Positions 1 to 9,330 are shown, counted from the stretch's first letter. The stretch: 64,000 bases of DNA from Lachnospiraceae bacterium (GCA_014804485.1 JAAUZT010000011.1:71745-135744), one strand, 5' to 3'. A program made the numbers and translations. The notes: generated by a model not told the origin, from the sequence alone.

Positions 1-275
1 CCTGCTTTGGCATGTAAGAGCGGAGAATCTTCCTGAGCTTCTGTTTCAGAGAGCACGATATGATTTTTGGAACAAAGAGACATCTGCTTTTTGTAACTTA
101 AACACTTGGCGCAGTCATGCAGCATACCCGCCACAAGCGCTTTTTCTATATTTACACCATGTACCGCGGCCAGATTAGCCGCCGTATATGCAACACTCAA
201 AGTATGCTCATATCGCTTGGGTTCCAGCTTTTTCTCCATTTCTTTTCTGAATTTTGCCAGATCTGCTGTTTTCAT
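1..275 (-). CDS. yqeK: YqeK-like HD-domain hydrolase (3' end cut by window edge)
   Basis: This is the N-terminal 91 residues of an HD-domain protein; the C-terminus lies beyond base 1. I translated it by hand: it begins MKTADLAKFRKEMEKKLE and carries the HD-superfamily features RYEHTLSV and MLHDCAK, the HD pair being the metal-binding signature. YqeK proteins hydrolyse symmetrical diadenosine tetraphosphate in Firmicutes and almost always follow nadD, as here. The ATG at 275 has GGAAAGGA about 9 nt upstream and starts 7 nt after the nadD stop, so the two are probably cotranslated. The function is inferred from family and position. Confidence 0.85.
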   Translation of the reverse strand, partial: MKTADLAKFRKEMEKKLEPKRYEHTLSVAYTAANLAAVHGVNIEKALVAGMLHDCAKCLSYKKQMSLCSKNHIVLSETEAQEDSPLLHAKA

Positions 276-282
276 GTGTATA

Positions 283-909
283 TCAATCCTTTCCGGGCTG
301 TTCCTCCTCGCGATATAAACCTTGCTGTGCTATATATAATCTGACAGATTCTGGCACATCCTTCTCGACGGACTCTCCGGCCGCAATTTTTCGTCGAATG
401 TCTGAAGAAGAAATATCCATGCATTCTGTCTGCAGCAGGCGAATGTCTGCACGGTATTCTTTTTGTAAAACCCGAATCTGTTCTTCCATGTCCGCAGTCG
501 TCTTGCCATCCCGCACGGCTGCCAGAATACAGCAGTCAGCGAAAATTTCCTCGGGATGAGCCCATTTGGACATGTGAAAAAGACTGTCAGCGCCAACTAT
601 AAAATAGTATGCAGTCTGCGGATTTTCCGTCCGCAGCCGTTTTAATGTCCGATAGGTGTAAGTATTGCCCGTCTGCATAAGCTCTATGTCTGACAGTGTA
701 AACCGGGGCTGCCCCTCGATCGCAAGCGCCGTCATTTCGGCACGTACCCGGCCGTCTTCCACCTTCTGGCCGGCCTTCATATACGGCACACCGCATGGCA
801 TGAAAATCACCTCATCCAACGTAAACTGCTTAAGTGCTTTCTGTGCGAGCATCAGATGACCGTTATGAATCGGGTTGAAAGTACCGCCCATGATTCCTAC
901 TTTTCTCAA
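283..909 (-). CDS. nadD: Nicotinate-nucleotide adenylyltransferase
   Basis: NadD transfers AMP from ATP to nicotinate mononucleotide, the penultimate step of NAD synthesis. The N-terminus shows the nucleotidyltransferase motif GGTFNPIHNGHL (residues about 9-20), and a C-terminal ISSSDIRRKI matches the ISSTxIR phosphate-binding motif, so both halves of the active site are present. The length of 208 aa is normal for the family. The start is TTG at 909, chosen because a full AGGAGG lies 6 nt upstream and the next in-frame Met would cut into the motif. It sits between yhbY and yqeK at the 3' end of the ribosome-maturation cluster. Confidence 0.95.
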   Translation of the reverse strand: MRKVGIMGGTFNPIHNGHLMLAQKALKQFTLDEVIFMPCGVPYMKAGQKVEDGRVRAEMTALAIEGQPRFTLSDIELMQTGNTYTYRTLKRLRTENPQTAYYFIVGADSLFHMSKWAHPEEIFADCCILAAVRDGKTTADMEEQIRVLQKEYRADIRLLQTECMDISSSDIRRKIAAGESVEKDVPESVRLYIAQQGLYREEEQPGKD

Positions 910-962
910 AATCTACCTCCTGTACAGCAACGCCGTGCCGGACTATATTTTATGCCAATCGC

Positions 963-1277
963 TCAATTTCCCTGCCTCGAAGGATTTTCCTTCGGCAGCA
1001 CGATTTTCGGGTCTTTTTTGTCCGGCTTGTAAAGTACGATCTTCTTGCCGATTACCTGCACTACTTGAGAATGTGTACGTTCTGCGATTACCTGCGCGAT
1101 TTCACCGGGATCATCCATGCAGTTTTTTAACACGGCAATCTTAATCAGTTCTTTTGTATTGAACGCTTCATTAATTGCCGATGTAAATTCCGGTGTCAGG
1201 CTGGATTTTCCTACTTGAAAAATAGGATTTAACGTACTCGCCAGACTCTTTAAATATGCTCTCTGTTTACTTGTCAT
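963..1277 (-). CDS. yhbY: YhbY-family (CRM domain) ribosome-assembly RNA-binding protein
   Basis: This 104-aa single-domain protein begins MTSKQRAYLKSLASTL and contains PIFQVGKSSLT followed by ELIKIAVLKN, the conserved pattern of CRS1-YhbY (CRM) domains. Family members associate with pre-50S ribosomal particles. The ATG at 1277 has AGAGG 5 nt upstream. It lies 56 nt after obgE, in keeping with a late large-subunit assembly role. Beyond the CRM core there is no extra domain. Confidence 0.9.
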   Translation of the reverse strand: MTSKQRAYLKSLASTLNPIFQVGKSSLTPEFTSAINEAFNTKELIKIAVLKNCMDDPGEIAQVIAERTHSQVVQVIGKKIVLYKPDKKDPKIVLPKENPSRQGN

Positions 1278-1333
1278 AATATACCTCTGTTTTCAACTGT
1301 TGTAAATTCATATTATGGATCATATCCGGTGCA

Positions 1334-2641
<1,308 letters not shown>

Positions 2642-2695
2642 TTATTAGAAAAAAGGCTCCAAACACCTAGATGTTCGAAGCCCGAATCAATCATC

Positions 2696-2980
2696 CTATT
2701 TCTCTACAGGATATACGGAAGCCTGTTTCTTGTCTCTTCCTTTTCTCTCGAAACGAAGCACACCGTCAACCAGAGCATACAATGTGTCGTCGCCGCCGAT
2801 TCCCACATTTACACCTGGATGGATCTTGGTTCCGCGCTGTCTGTATAAGATATTTCCTGCCTTAACGAATTGTCCGTCAGCTCTCTTCGCACCTAATCTC
2901 TTGGCCTCGGAATCTCTACCGTTCTTAGTAGAACCAACACCTTTCTTATGTGCAAAAAATTGAAGGTTCATATTTAACAT
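2696..2980 (-). CDS. rpmA: 50S ribosomal protein L27 with cleavable N-terminal extension
   Basis: The product is a 94-aa bL27. It begins [16 protein letters not shown], in which LQFFA precedes the mature HKKG start. In Firmicutes this short extension is removed by the Prp cysteine protease, whose gene is immediately upstream here. The body has [14 protein letters not shown] and GNILYRQRG, invariant L27 features. The start is ATG 2980 because GAGGAGGTG lies 7 nt upstream; longer in-frame readings would run through this Shine-Dalgarno. That ribosome binding site overlaps the last codons of prp, so translation of the two genes is likely coupled. Confidence 0.97.
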   Translation of the reverse strand: MLNMNLQFFAHKKGVGSTKNGRDSEAKRLGAKRADGQFVKAGNILYRQRGTKIHPGVNVGIGGDDTLYALVDGVLRFERKGRDKKQASVYPVEK

Positions 2981-2984
2981 GGTA

Positions 2985-3317
2985 TTACACCTCCTCAAAT
3001 GTCAATTTACAATAGTTCTTCCCATATTGTTTCTCAATCTGGGTAAGTCCCAACACCAGTGAATCCACGAGTACCCTTGAAGTCTCCTTCAAAGTCCGGT
3101 CAACAAACCTACACCGGATGACTCCGCGGTCTTTGTCTGTCTCCACGTTTATCTTCTCCGCTGTTATCTCTTCCAGAGAATTGATTGTGTTAATGACAAG
3201 TACCGAAATGGATGCGCAAACGATATCTTCACCATAATTGGCGTATCCTGCATGTCCGTCACATGTAAACCCCTGATATTCTCCTGCTGTTGTTTTATAA
3301 AATGTGATCTGTGTCAT
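2985..3317 (-). CDS. prp: Ribosomal-processing cysteine protease Prp
   Basis: Prp (YsxB family) cleaves the N-terminal extension of L27 in Firmicutes. The 110-aa protein carries the conserved GHAGYA (catalytic His near residue 22) and DIVCASIS (catalytic Cys near residue 34). The start ATG at 3317 has AAAGGTG 4 nt upstream. It sits between rplU and rpmA, the universal position for this gene, and its last bases form the ribosome binding site of rpmA. The cleavage motif LQFFA in the neighbouring L27 supports the assignment. Confidence 0.95.
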   Translation of the reverse strand: MTQITFYKTTAGEYQGFTCDGHAGYANYGEDIVCASISVLVINTINSLEEITAEKINVETDKDRGVIRCRFVDRTLKETSRVLVDSLVLGLTQIEKQYGKNYCKLTFEEV

Positions 3318-3428
3318 CTCACACCTTTGACTACGATCTCCGGCATCTGTTGATTTGTCTGCGGCGATCGTCTCTGCACACTCTCAAAAATATGATGTGT
3401 AAATAAATACCTTGTAGTATCAAAATTA

Positions 3429-3734
3429 CTATGCATTTATTTTATCGATCTTAACCTGAGTGTATGCTTGCCTATGACCATTTTTCTTGTGATAGCCTGT
3501 TTTTCTCTTGTACTTGTATACGATAACTTTGCGGTACTTACCCTGATCCATAACGGTTCCGGTAACAGTTGCACTCTCTACATCGCCTGCAACCTTAAGT
3601 TCCTTATCGCTAACAGCTATAACCTGGTCAAATGTTACAGAAGCTCCGACTTCAGCGTCCAGCTTTTCAACCTTAATGACGTCTCCCTCAGAAACTTTGT
3701 ACTGCTTTCCACCTGTTGCAATAATTGCGTACAT
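3429..3734 (-). CDS. rplU: 50S ribosomal protein L21
   Basis: The 102-aa product begins [14 protein letters not shown] and ends [11 protein letters not shown], with [16 protein letters not shown] as the rRNA-binding basic stretch typical of bL21. I set the start at ATG 3734: AGGAGGTG lies 4 nt upstream and the mature sequence starts exactly at the family consensus, whereas the in-frame extension upstream is not conserved in type. It is the first gene of the L21-Prp-L27-Obg unit, preceded by a structured leader and a near-consensus promoter. Confidence 0.97.
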   Translation of the reverse strand: MYAIIATGGKQYKVSEGDVIKVEKLDAEVGASVTFDQVIAVSDKELKVAGDVESATVTGTVMDQGKYRKVIVYKYKRKTGYHKKNGHRQAYTQVKIDKINA

Positions 3735-3854
3735 ATGGCACCTCCTATTCATGAACCGAAGTCCATTTACTCGCTAGCTTCGGTGATGTCTATATGATAT
3801 AATACTAAAAAACCATTATCAATGGACATACTTCTACCTCACTATGCGGCATAC
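3735..3854 (-). promoter_or_regulatory. Structured 5' leader of rplU (L21 leader candidate)
   Basis: The interval between the predicted transcription start and the rplU start codon is about 120 nt. Just upstream of the ribosome binding site, positions 3755-3784 form a perfect 7-bp stem (ACCGAAG pairing with CTTCGGT, 16-nt loop). Ribosomal protein L21 leaders that allow autoregulation are known in Firmicutes, so this is a natural candidate. I could not check it against the covariance model. Confidence 0.5.
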
Positions 3855-3860
3855 TCAGTT

Positions 3861-3889
3861 ATCATATCCTTTTTGGGGATATTTGTCAA
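3861..3889 (-). promoter_or_regulatory. SigA-type promoter of the rplU-prp-rpmA-obgE unit
   Basis: On the minus strand, TTGACA (3884-3889) and TATGAT (3861-3866) are separated by exactly 17 bp, close to the consensus for the housekeeping sigma factor. Its position shows that rplU has its own strong promoter despite being separated from RNase E/G by an inserted cassette. Confidence 0.85.
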
Positions 3890-3950
3890 TGTATTTTCTT
3901 TTAAAAATCATTAAAAATCATCAAAACCCTGTAATTTATCAAAAAAACCT

Positions 3951-4610
3951 TTAGTTTGTTCTCATCCTATTACTATAACATCCTATCGCTATCAGATAAG
4001 ATATGAGCAAAACTGCTATACTCACCGCCACACATATGGCACTCAAAAGGCCTTGATTAATTTTAATACTGAAATCGACATCCCCTGCCGAAGATACATT
4101 TAATGCTGTATATGTGACAAGCGCCACCACTGCCATAAGAACAATCACGCACCAGAAACGTGCTTTAGCATAGGGTAACCGCAAACAGATCGGAATTTGA
4201 ATGCAAGTCACTGCCGTGAAGATTAATAGTGATTCGCAGACTGCCGTAAGAAGTGTCATGAACTGTAATGTATCACCGTATACAAACATAGCGCCGACGC
4301 CTATTATGACAGTCACTCCCAATATTATTAAATACTGAATGTAGCAAAAAAGAAATCTGCCGGCAACAATATTTTTATTGTCAAGCGACAGTGAGGCATA
4401 TAAACGCTCAAGACCGTTTTTATCCTGTATCATAAAAATATTAGTTGAAGCTAGTGCCGCGTACCATGCCGCCGTAAAGCAAAGAGTATACATGGAAGAC
4501 TCCATGAAACTGAAAATCCCTGCAATTACGAAAGTAGCAACAATATTTTCAAAGATCAATGATTTTGCCGTGTAATAATCGAGTTTTGTCATTTTGAATG
4601 TTCCTGACAT
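3951..4610 (-). CDS. ABC-2 type transporter membrane subunit
   Basis: This 219-aa integral membrane protein has about six hydrophobic segments (for example IVATFVIAGIFSFM, YLIILGVTVIIGVGAMFV, SAICVAVSIAVLLISYLIAIG). Between the second and third lies GLERLYASLSLDNKNIVAGRFL, the cytosolic loop of the ABC2_membrane_5 type found in YtrC/YtrD-like exporters. It follows the ATPase gene with a 22-nt overlap. The ATG at 4610 is preceded by AGGAGG 8 nt upstream. The substrate is unknown; such GntR-controlled systems often respond to cell-envelope antibiotics. It forms a cassette with the ATPase and GntR genes inside the ribosomal cluster. Confidence 0.85.
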   Translation of the reverse strand: MSGTFKMTKLDYYTAKSLIFENIVATFVIAGIFSFMESSMYTLCFTAAWYAALASTNIFMIQDKNGLERLYASLSLDNKNIVAGRFLFCYIQYLIILGVTVIIGVGAMFVYGDTLQFMTLLTAVCESLLIFTAVTCIQIPICLRLPYAKARFWCVIVLMAVVALVTYTALNVSSAGDVDFSIKINQGLLSAICVAVSIAVLLISYLIAIGCYSNRMRTN

Positions 4611-5464
4611 CTCTTAGCCTCCTTTCCGATATGAACAATAATTTCATCTACTGTGGGCGTATCTAACACAAACCCTTTGTATTTCTTCGCCGTATCAGTC
4701 TTTATAAGCCCCTCAAATCCAAGAGATGTCTGGGACAGACCGATTAAATGCTGCCGCAGGTCTTCTGTCAGTTCACCTGGAGCGCCTTTGATAATACAAT
4801 ACTTTGCCAGCAGCTCTTCCATACTGCCCGTATAAACAATCCTCCCATGTTCCAGATATGTGATATAATCGGCCACTTTTTCTAAATCTGTTGTAATATG
4901 TGTAGAAAAAAGTACGCTTTTCTCCCCATCCTGAATGTAATCCTGAAGAATGTCTAAAATTTCGCTTCTGGTTGTGGGATCCAATCCGCTTGTAGGTTCA
5001 TCCAGAAGAAGAAGCTTCGCGTTATGCGAGCACGCGCATGCCAGCATAAGTTTCATCTGCATCCCGCGCGACATTTTGCCGATTCTTGTCTTATCGGGAA
5101 GCTCAAACTGCTCTTTCATTCTGATAAATGTGTCGTGATTCCATTCGTCATAAAACATGGACAGCGCTTTTTCCAAATCCTTAACAGTCCATGTGTCCAC
5201 GAAAAAGTTACTGTCATATACGATTCCGATGTCCTGTTTGATCTGCTTTTCATAATCGAGGTGATCTTTACCGAACACTTTGATACTTCCGATATCCTTT
5301 TCCATCATATTCATGATAAGATTGAGCGTCGTCGTTTTACCGGCACCGTTAGAACCAACCAGCCCCATGATATAACCTTTGGGAAGTTCAAAACTGATAT
5401 CGTGCAGCGAAAATTCCGAAAAAGTTTTACTTACATTATGCAATTCCAAATTATTTTCAGTCAT
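4589..5464 (-). CDS. ABC transporter ATP-binding protein (YtrB-like)
   Basis: This is the energy-coupling subunit of the transporter with the adjacent permease. It has Walker A GSNGAGKTT (residues about 38-46), a degenerate signature motif MSRGM in place of LSGG, Walker B LLLLDEPTSGLDP, and a switch His in STHI. The 291 aa include a C-terminal domain after residue 220. The start codon overlaps the end of the gntR gene by 8 nt, so the three genes are translationally linked. The ytrA-type regulator directly ahead suggests control by an envelope or peptide stress signal; this is an inference from family context. Confidence 0.9.
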   Translation of the reverse strand: MTENNLELHNVSKTFSEFSLHDISFELPKGYIMGLVGSNGAGKTTTLNLIMNMMEKDIGSIKVFGKDHLDYEKQIKQDIGIVYDSNFFVDTWTVKDLEKALSMFYDEWNHDTFIRMKEQFELPDKTRIGKMSRGMQMKLMLACACSHNAKLLLLDEPTSGLDPTTRSEILDILQDYIQDGEKSVLFSTHITTDLEKVADYITYLEHGRIVYTGSMEELLAKYCIIKGAPGELTEDLRQHLIGLSQTSLGFEGLIKTDTAKKYKGFVLDTPTVDEIIVHIGKEAKRCQEHSK

Positions 5465-5837
5465 CGCTTACCTCCTGTAATAATTTCAATAAGTTGCCTA
5501 GTTCATCGGGTGACAGGGATGCCCTGCGCGCTGCCGTGATCGCGTTATTTAAATGACTCTCCACTTCCTTAATCAGCTGCTCCCGCATTAAGTCCGAGCC
5601 GCTGGGCATTACATAGAATCCTTTTCCTTGTCTGCTTGTGATATATCCCTCCTCTTCCAGCTCATTGTATGCCCTCGTTGTAGTAAGGACACTGATTTTC
5701 AGGTCTTTAGCTAGTTGCCGCAGGGATGGGAGCATTTCATTTTCACACAGTTCACCGGTTAAAATCTGTGTCTTGATCTGTTCCTTGATCTGCTCATAGA
5801 TCGGCAGATCAGAGCTGTTTGACAATACAATATGCAT
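5457..5837 (-). CDS. GntR-family (YtrA subfamily) transcriptional regulator
   Basis: The 126-aa product has an N-terminal winged helix (PIYEQIKEQIKTQIL, LPSLRQLAKDLKIS, RAYNELEEEGYI, residues about 10-75) and only a short helical tail, the layout of the YtrA subfamily rather than FadR or HutC types. I set the start at ATG 5837, which has AGGTG 5 nt upstream; an upstream in-frame reading would extend through the promoter and operator. It probably represses itself and the downstream ABC genes through the inverted repeat at 5857-5882. Confidence 0.88.
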   Translation of the reverse strand: MHIVLSNSSDLPIYEQIKEQIKTQILTGELCENEMLPSLRQLAKDLKISVLTTTRAYNELEEEGYITSRQGKGFYVMPSGSDLMREQLIKEVESHLNNAITAARRASLSPDELGNLLKLLQEVSDD

Positions 5838-5856
5838 ATGTACACCTACTTTCTTA

Positions 5857-5908
5857 ACTGTACTGTTGTTTACAAGTACAGTATATACAGATATTACAGA
5901 TATGTCAA
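5857..5908 (-). promoter_or_regulatory. Promoter and operator of the gntR-ABC cassette
   Basis: TTGACA (5903-5908) and TATACT (5880-5885) are 17 bp apart on the minus strand. A perfect inverted repeat, ACTGTAC at 5857-5863 and GTACAGT at 5876-5882, overlaps the downstream edge of the -10 box and the start-site region, where a repressor would block polymerase. It is the natural binding site for the GntR protein encoded 20 bp downstream. Confidence 0.75.
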
Positions 5909-5912
5909 GCAT

Positions 5913-5961
5913 AAAAAAGAGCCGTTGTCCGACAGATGATTGATCTGACCATACAACAGCT
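5913..5961 (-). terminator. Rho-independent terminator after the Nudix gene
   Basis: On the minus strand AGCTGTTGT (complement of 5953-5961) pairs with ACAACGGCT (complement of 5920-5928) with one G-U pair. Inside it CAGAT/ATCTG pairs again, and the stem is followed by CTTTTTT. It separates the Nudix gene from the gntR promoter immediately downstream. Confidence 0.75.
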
Positions 5962-6049
5962 TATGATTCCTCTTCTATTCCTCTCGTGCTGCCGTGCGTC
6001 ATGTACACGGTACACAAGTGCTTCAAAATACAAAAACAAATGCTTCCTT

Positions 6050-6610
6050 TTACGCTTCACCCTTCGGCATCACAAAGAAATACGCCGCCATCTGCGCTCT
6101 GGAACTGAATTCTTCCGTCTCTAACAGTTCCCGCACCTCTTCTTTGCTGTAAAAATTGGCCGTGATCTGCTCATTCTCCGATGTATGATCCTCGAAATCC
6201 CCTTCCGCATCCACGAATGCGATCTGTGTTTTCACATCGGAAAAGGCAACCGCCGCAAAAGAAGGCGGCAGAATACTGCGAATTTTTTTCACACTGAGTC
6301 CCGTCTCTTCATAAAGTTCCCTTTGAATACATTCTTCCAAAGACTCCCCTTCGTTGATCATACCCGCACACAGATTGTATACGAAGCGGTTAACACCCAT
6401 GCGAAATTCCCTCAGTAACAGCAGCTTATCCTCGTGGTACGCCACGATGGAAACACCGCTTACACGCTGTCCAATCGCCTCCGGTCCCACAATCTCACTC
6501 CGGCTGACGATCTCGTATTTTTTCTCCCTGCCTGCCTTATTGATATAGGTCAGCTCATAATTTTTCAGGTACTTTCCGTCTTTTACCTTCTCGAAACTCA
6601 AAAGCTTCAT
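6050..6610 (-). CDS. Nudix hydrolase (ADP-ribose pyrophosphatase-like)
   Basis: This is a pyrophosphohydrolase of nucleoside diphosphate-linked substrates. The Nudix box GMINEGESLEECIQREL followed by YEETGL is complete (G x5 E x7 REUxEE), and the N-terminal strand KYEIVSRSE resembles ADP-ribose pyrophosphatases. The exact substrate is not readable from sequence. The product is 187 aa if started at ATG 6610; an ATG at 6622 with GAGAAAGG close upstream is also possible. It lies directly after the RNase E/G gene and may be read from the RNase promoter. Confidence 0.88.
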   Translation of the reverse strand: MKLLSFEKVKDGKYLKNYELTYINKAGREKKYEIVSRSEIVGPEAIGQRVSGVSIVAYHEDKLLLLREFRMGVNRFVYNLCAGMINEGESLEECIQRELYEETGLSVKKIRSILPPSFAAVAFSDVKTQIAFVDAEGDFEDHTSENEQITANFYSKEEVRELLETEEFSSRAQMAAYFFVMPKGEA

Positions 6611-6664
6611 ATGAAAAACCATGCCTTTCTCTTTTTCTTTAATCCTATTGTAGTATAACATATC

Positions 6665-7942
6665 TTATAATTTATGCGAAGCCGCTACTCCAAATTGCTC
6701 CCGGAAACTCGGGTTCACTTTCTTCCTTGTAATTTCCATCAATCCGAGTCCCGTCATATCCACAACATCTGCCGTGATACTGTCTTTCTTAAGCAAACTT
6801 CTCATATATTCCACGAGCTGTCTCTCATGCTCCTTTTTTCTGAAATTAATGAAATCCACCAGAATAATGCCCGATAAGTTTCTCGCCCGCAGATGTACGG
6901 CAATCATCTCGGCAGCTTCCATGTTGATCTTTACGGCTGTTTCCTCTTTATCTTTGCCCTGCTCACATTTTCCGCTGTTTACATCAATGGAAATAAGGGC
7001 CTCTGTCGGCTCAATGACAAGATAACCGCCGGACTTTAACCATACCTTCCTGTCTAAAAGCTCATGGATCCGCGTTTCTACGGCATACAGCTTATAAAGC
7101 GGCAGCATTTGGTCCTCATAGAGACGGAGCGACAGATCCGTTCCCGCGAACTGAGATTGCAGTACTTTATAGATTTCGGGAAGATCGGTGATTACCTCAT
7201 CATATTCTGACGTATAAATATTCTCAATAAAATGAACATAATCGGGCTTGCCGCGGTACAGGCAGCTATAACAGGTACGTTTATCTGCAATCTGCATAAT
7301 ATGCTCCAACTGCTCTGTCAAATACTGTGCTTCTTCAATCAACGGCTCATCTTCGGTAAGTTCCCCGGCATTCGTACGGACGATAAGCTGATAATGTTCG
7401 GCTATCTGCCGCAGCGCCTCTATACTTCGGAATCTGACCTGCTTCTTCTTACTCAGTTTGGATGATATCTGAACAAGGTTCCGTCCGCAAATGCTGTCAG
7501 AGTCCTCTGTCTGTATTCCGGAATCCGGCTCTGCAGGGATACGGTTCCCGAAATGCTCCTGTCGCGGCACCCCAACGACAGCATACTGCCCCGACAGGGA
7601 AATTGATGTCGTCACACCTGCCAGCTTCGTTTTCATCGGTTCTTTGATGATCTGAACGGGAATTTCATCCCCCGCTTTAATCTTCCCGTCCGCTTTCCGA
7701 TTCATCACACAGGCGTATTTTGCGTCCGTAAGCGGCAAAAAGGTGAGATATCCCTGCCCCAGATCCACAAATGCGGCTCCGATATTTTCAGAGATATTCT
7801 TCACCTTGCCTACATAGATGTTCCCCACCGCATACTCGTTCTGATTCTGTACCTGTATGGAAAGAATCTGATTATCCCGTATGAGTATGGAGAGTAATTG
7901 TTCATTTAATTTTAAAATCAGAATTTTGCCTTTTGCCGACAT
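6665..7942 (-). CDS. rng: Ribonuclease E/G family protein
   Basis: This endoribonuclease acts in rRNA maturation and mRNA turnover. It has an embedded S1 RNA-binding domain (NIYVGKVKNISENIGAAFVD, residues about 42-61 onward) and the catalytic carboxylates in ISIDVNSG and IILVDFINF, equivalent to Asp303 and Asp346 of E. coli RNase E. The protein stops soon after LGLMEITRKK, and the CPxCxG zinc-link motif that normally follows is absent. AGGAG lies 6 nt before ATG 7942. In relatives it lies directly downstream of the TIGR03936-type gene; here about 3 kb of other genes intervene. Confidence 0.92.
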   Translation of the reverse strand: MSAKGKILILKLNEQLLSILIRDNQILSIQVQNQNEYAVGNIYVGKVKNISENIGAAFVDLGQGYLTFLPLTDAKYACVMNRKADGKIKAGDEIPVQIIKEPMKTKLAGVTTSISLSGQYAVVGVPRQEHFGNRIPAEPDSGIQTEDSDSICGRNLVQISSKLSKKKQVRFRSIEALRQIAEHYQLIVRTNAGELTEDEPLIEEAQYLTEQLEHIMQIADKRTCYSCLYRGKPDYVHFIENIYTSEYDEVITDLPEIYKVLQSQFAGTDLSLRLYEDQMLPLYKLYAVETRIHELLDRKVWLKSGGYLVIEPTEALISIDVNSGKCEQGKDKEETAVKINMEAAEMIAVHLRARNLSGIILVDFINFRKKEHERQLVEYMRSLLKKDSITADVVDMTGLGLMEITRKKVNPSFREQFGVAASHKL

Positions 7943-8008
7943 CGCAGACTCCTGCTTATATCATCCTACGTTTAAAACTACGCCTTATGACTGAAGTTCA
8001 CTGTGAAT

Positions 8009-8037
8009 AGTATATCACAATATAAGAGAAAAGCCAA
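8009..8037 (-). promoter_or_regulatory. Promoter upstream of RNase E/G
   Basis: TTGGCT (8032-8037) and TATACT (8009-8014) are 17 bp apart on the minus strand, about 65 bp upstream of the RNase start codon and just after the CPBP gene. This gives RNase E/G its own promoter after separation from the radical-SAM genes. Confidence 0.6.
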
Positions 8038-8071
8038 AACAGAATCATTCGGCAAATCATACGAATGCGTT

Positions 8072-8932
8072 TTACAGTTCTTCTTTTTTAATTCTATACA
8101 GAATATAGAATGCAAACAAAATAGTCGGCATAAAAGGGATTATTCCTGCATATGCAGGACCGATCAACATCTTATATTGCGTTGTACTGCAGAACAGTAT
8201 GCCTGTGCTTCCCAAGCCGTTGATGGCGCTGTGGCAGATCGCTGCCGGAAGTGCGCTGTCTGTACGCAGTGTGACGTACCCTTCAATCACTCCGATGAAA
8301 GTGCAGAAGACAATCATTATCAAAATGCCCAGATAAGGATATCCAGGGTAATCCGTGCCATAATTGTGTCCCATAGCAATCATCGGAGCATGCCATATTC
8401 CCCAGATTATGCCTGTAAACAAAACAGCTTTCATGCTGCCGCAGGAGTCCTTTAATCCGTATAACAGATATCCACGCCAGCCGAGCTCTTCGCCAAGAGT
8501 CGGAATCACATTGATAATTGGTGAAATCGCCGTGACCACGATCAAATTGACGATCTGCGACGTGCGCATATCCGGAGCAAAATCCCACATCACGGATGCG
8601 GTCAGGTCAAACTGTTCGCTGTAGATCAGATAATAAACCAATATACCCAGATACACTAAGATGATAAAACTGAAATAAGCAAACAGATAATTTCGCCCAT
8701 TCCCTTTGAATTTGGGTGCCAGCTTAAAATCGTGAAACCCCTGCTTTGTGGTCAGTCTGGTCAGTACATTGCCGAGAGCCGGCATAAACATACACAGCAT
8801 AAATATGACAAGGGACTCTATTCCCCCGTAAGCTACCCCCATAACCGGAATCAATGCAAGAAGCAGCCATGTCAGGGTAAAAGTTATAACGCAGAATAGA
8901 ATTGTGCGTTTTTTCGTTATTTTATGTTCCAT
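8072..8932 (-). CDS. CPBP-family intramembrane metalloprotease
   Basis: This 286-aa multi-pass membrane protein carries the CPBP (Abi/CAAX protease-like) motifs: EELGWRGYLLYGL (EExxxR, motif 1), IWGIWHAPMI (motif 2 His) and CHSAINGLG (motif 3 His). About seven to eight hydrophobic helices are visible. Bacterial members serve in peptide maturation, bacteriocin self-immunity or signalling, and the substrate here is unknown. GGAGG lies upstream of ATG 8932. It follows ybjQ after a strong hairpin, so it is probably transcribed separately or by read-through. Confidence 0.88.
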   Translation of the reverse strand: MEHKITKKRTILFCVITFTLTWLLLALIPVMGVAYGGIESLVIFMLCMFMPALGNVLTRLTTKQGFHDFKLAPKFKGNGRNYLFAYFSFIILVYLGILVYYLIYSEQFDLTASVMWDFAPDMRTSQIVNLIVVTAISPIINVIPTLGEELGWRGYLLYGLKDSCGSMKAVLFTGIIWGIWHAPMIAMGHNYGTDYPGYPYLGILIMIVFCTFIGVIEGYVTLRTDSALPAAICHSAINGLGSTGILFCSTTQYKMLIGPAYAGIIPFMPTILFAFYILYRIKKEEL

Positions 8933-8970
8933 ATCGGTTCATCCTCCGCTCAAATTAAAATCCGAAATAT

Positions 8971-9007
8971 AGAGGATGTCCTTGCTCTTCCCCATAAGAC
9001 ATCCTCT
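8971..9007 (-). terminator. Hairpin after ybjQ
   Basis: A perfect 10-bp stem, AGAGGATGTC (8971-8980) with GACATCCTCT (8998-9007), lies 6 nt past the ybjQ stop. On the minus strand it is followed by ATATTT and an A/T-rich stretch. It is a likely intrinsic terminator, although the U-tract is weak. Confidence 0.55.
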
Positions 9008-9012
9008 TACCG

Positions 9013-9330
9013 CTACAGATTCTTATATTTCACAGCCGTGCCATAAGCAATCACTTCCGCCGCTCCCTGCATAACCGAGGAAGACGCATACCGCACATTG
9101 ACGATTGCATCCGCGCCTATCGCCTGCGCTTCATCCACCATACGCTTCACGGCGATCTGTCTTGCCTGATTGAGCATTTCCGTATATTCCGTGACCTCTC
9201 CGCCGACTAATGTTTTAATTCCGGCCATAAAATCCTTGCCGAAATTTTTCGTCTGCACAATACTTCCCTTCACAATTCCTAATGTTTCTAATTCTTTTCC
9301 TGAAATATAATCAGTATTTACGAGCAGCAT
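9013..9330 (-). CDS. YbjQ/UPF0145 family protein
   Basis: The 105-aa protein matches the YbjQ family of heavy-metal-binding-like homopentamers: a short N-terminal strand, then GIVKGSIVQTKNFGKDF, ARQIAVKRMVDEAQAIGADAIVNV and a final strand VIAYGTAV. Its function is unknown. I chose ATG 9330 because AAGGAGG lies 8 nt upstream. It overlaps the 3' end of the merR gene by 20 nt, so both come from one transcript under the MerR-type promoter. Confidence 0.85.
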   Translation of the reverse strand: MLLVNTDYISGKELETLGIVKGSIVQTKNFGKDFMAGIKTLVGGEVTEYTEMLNQARQIAVKRMVDEAQAIGADAIVNVRYASSSVMQGAAEVIAYGTAVKYKNL

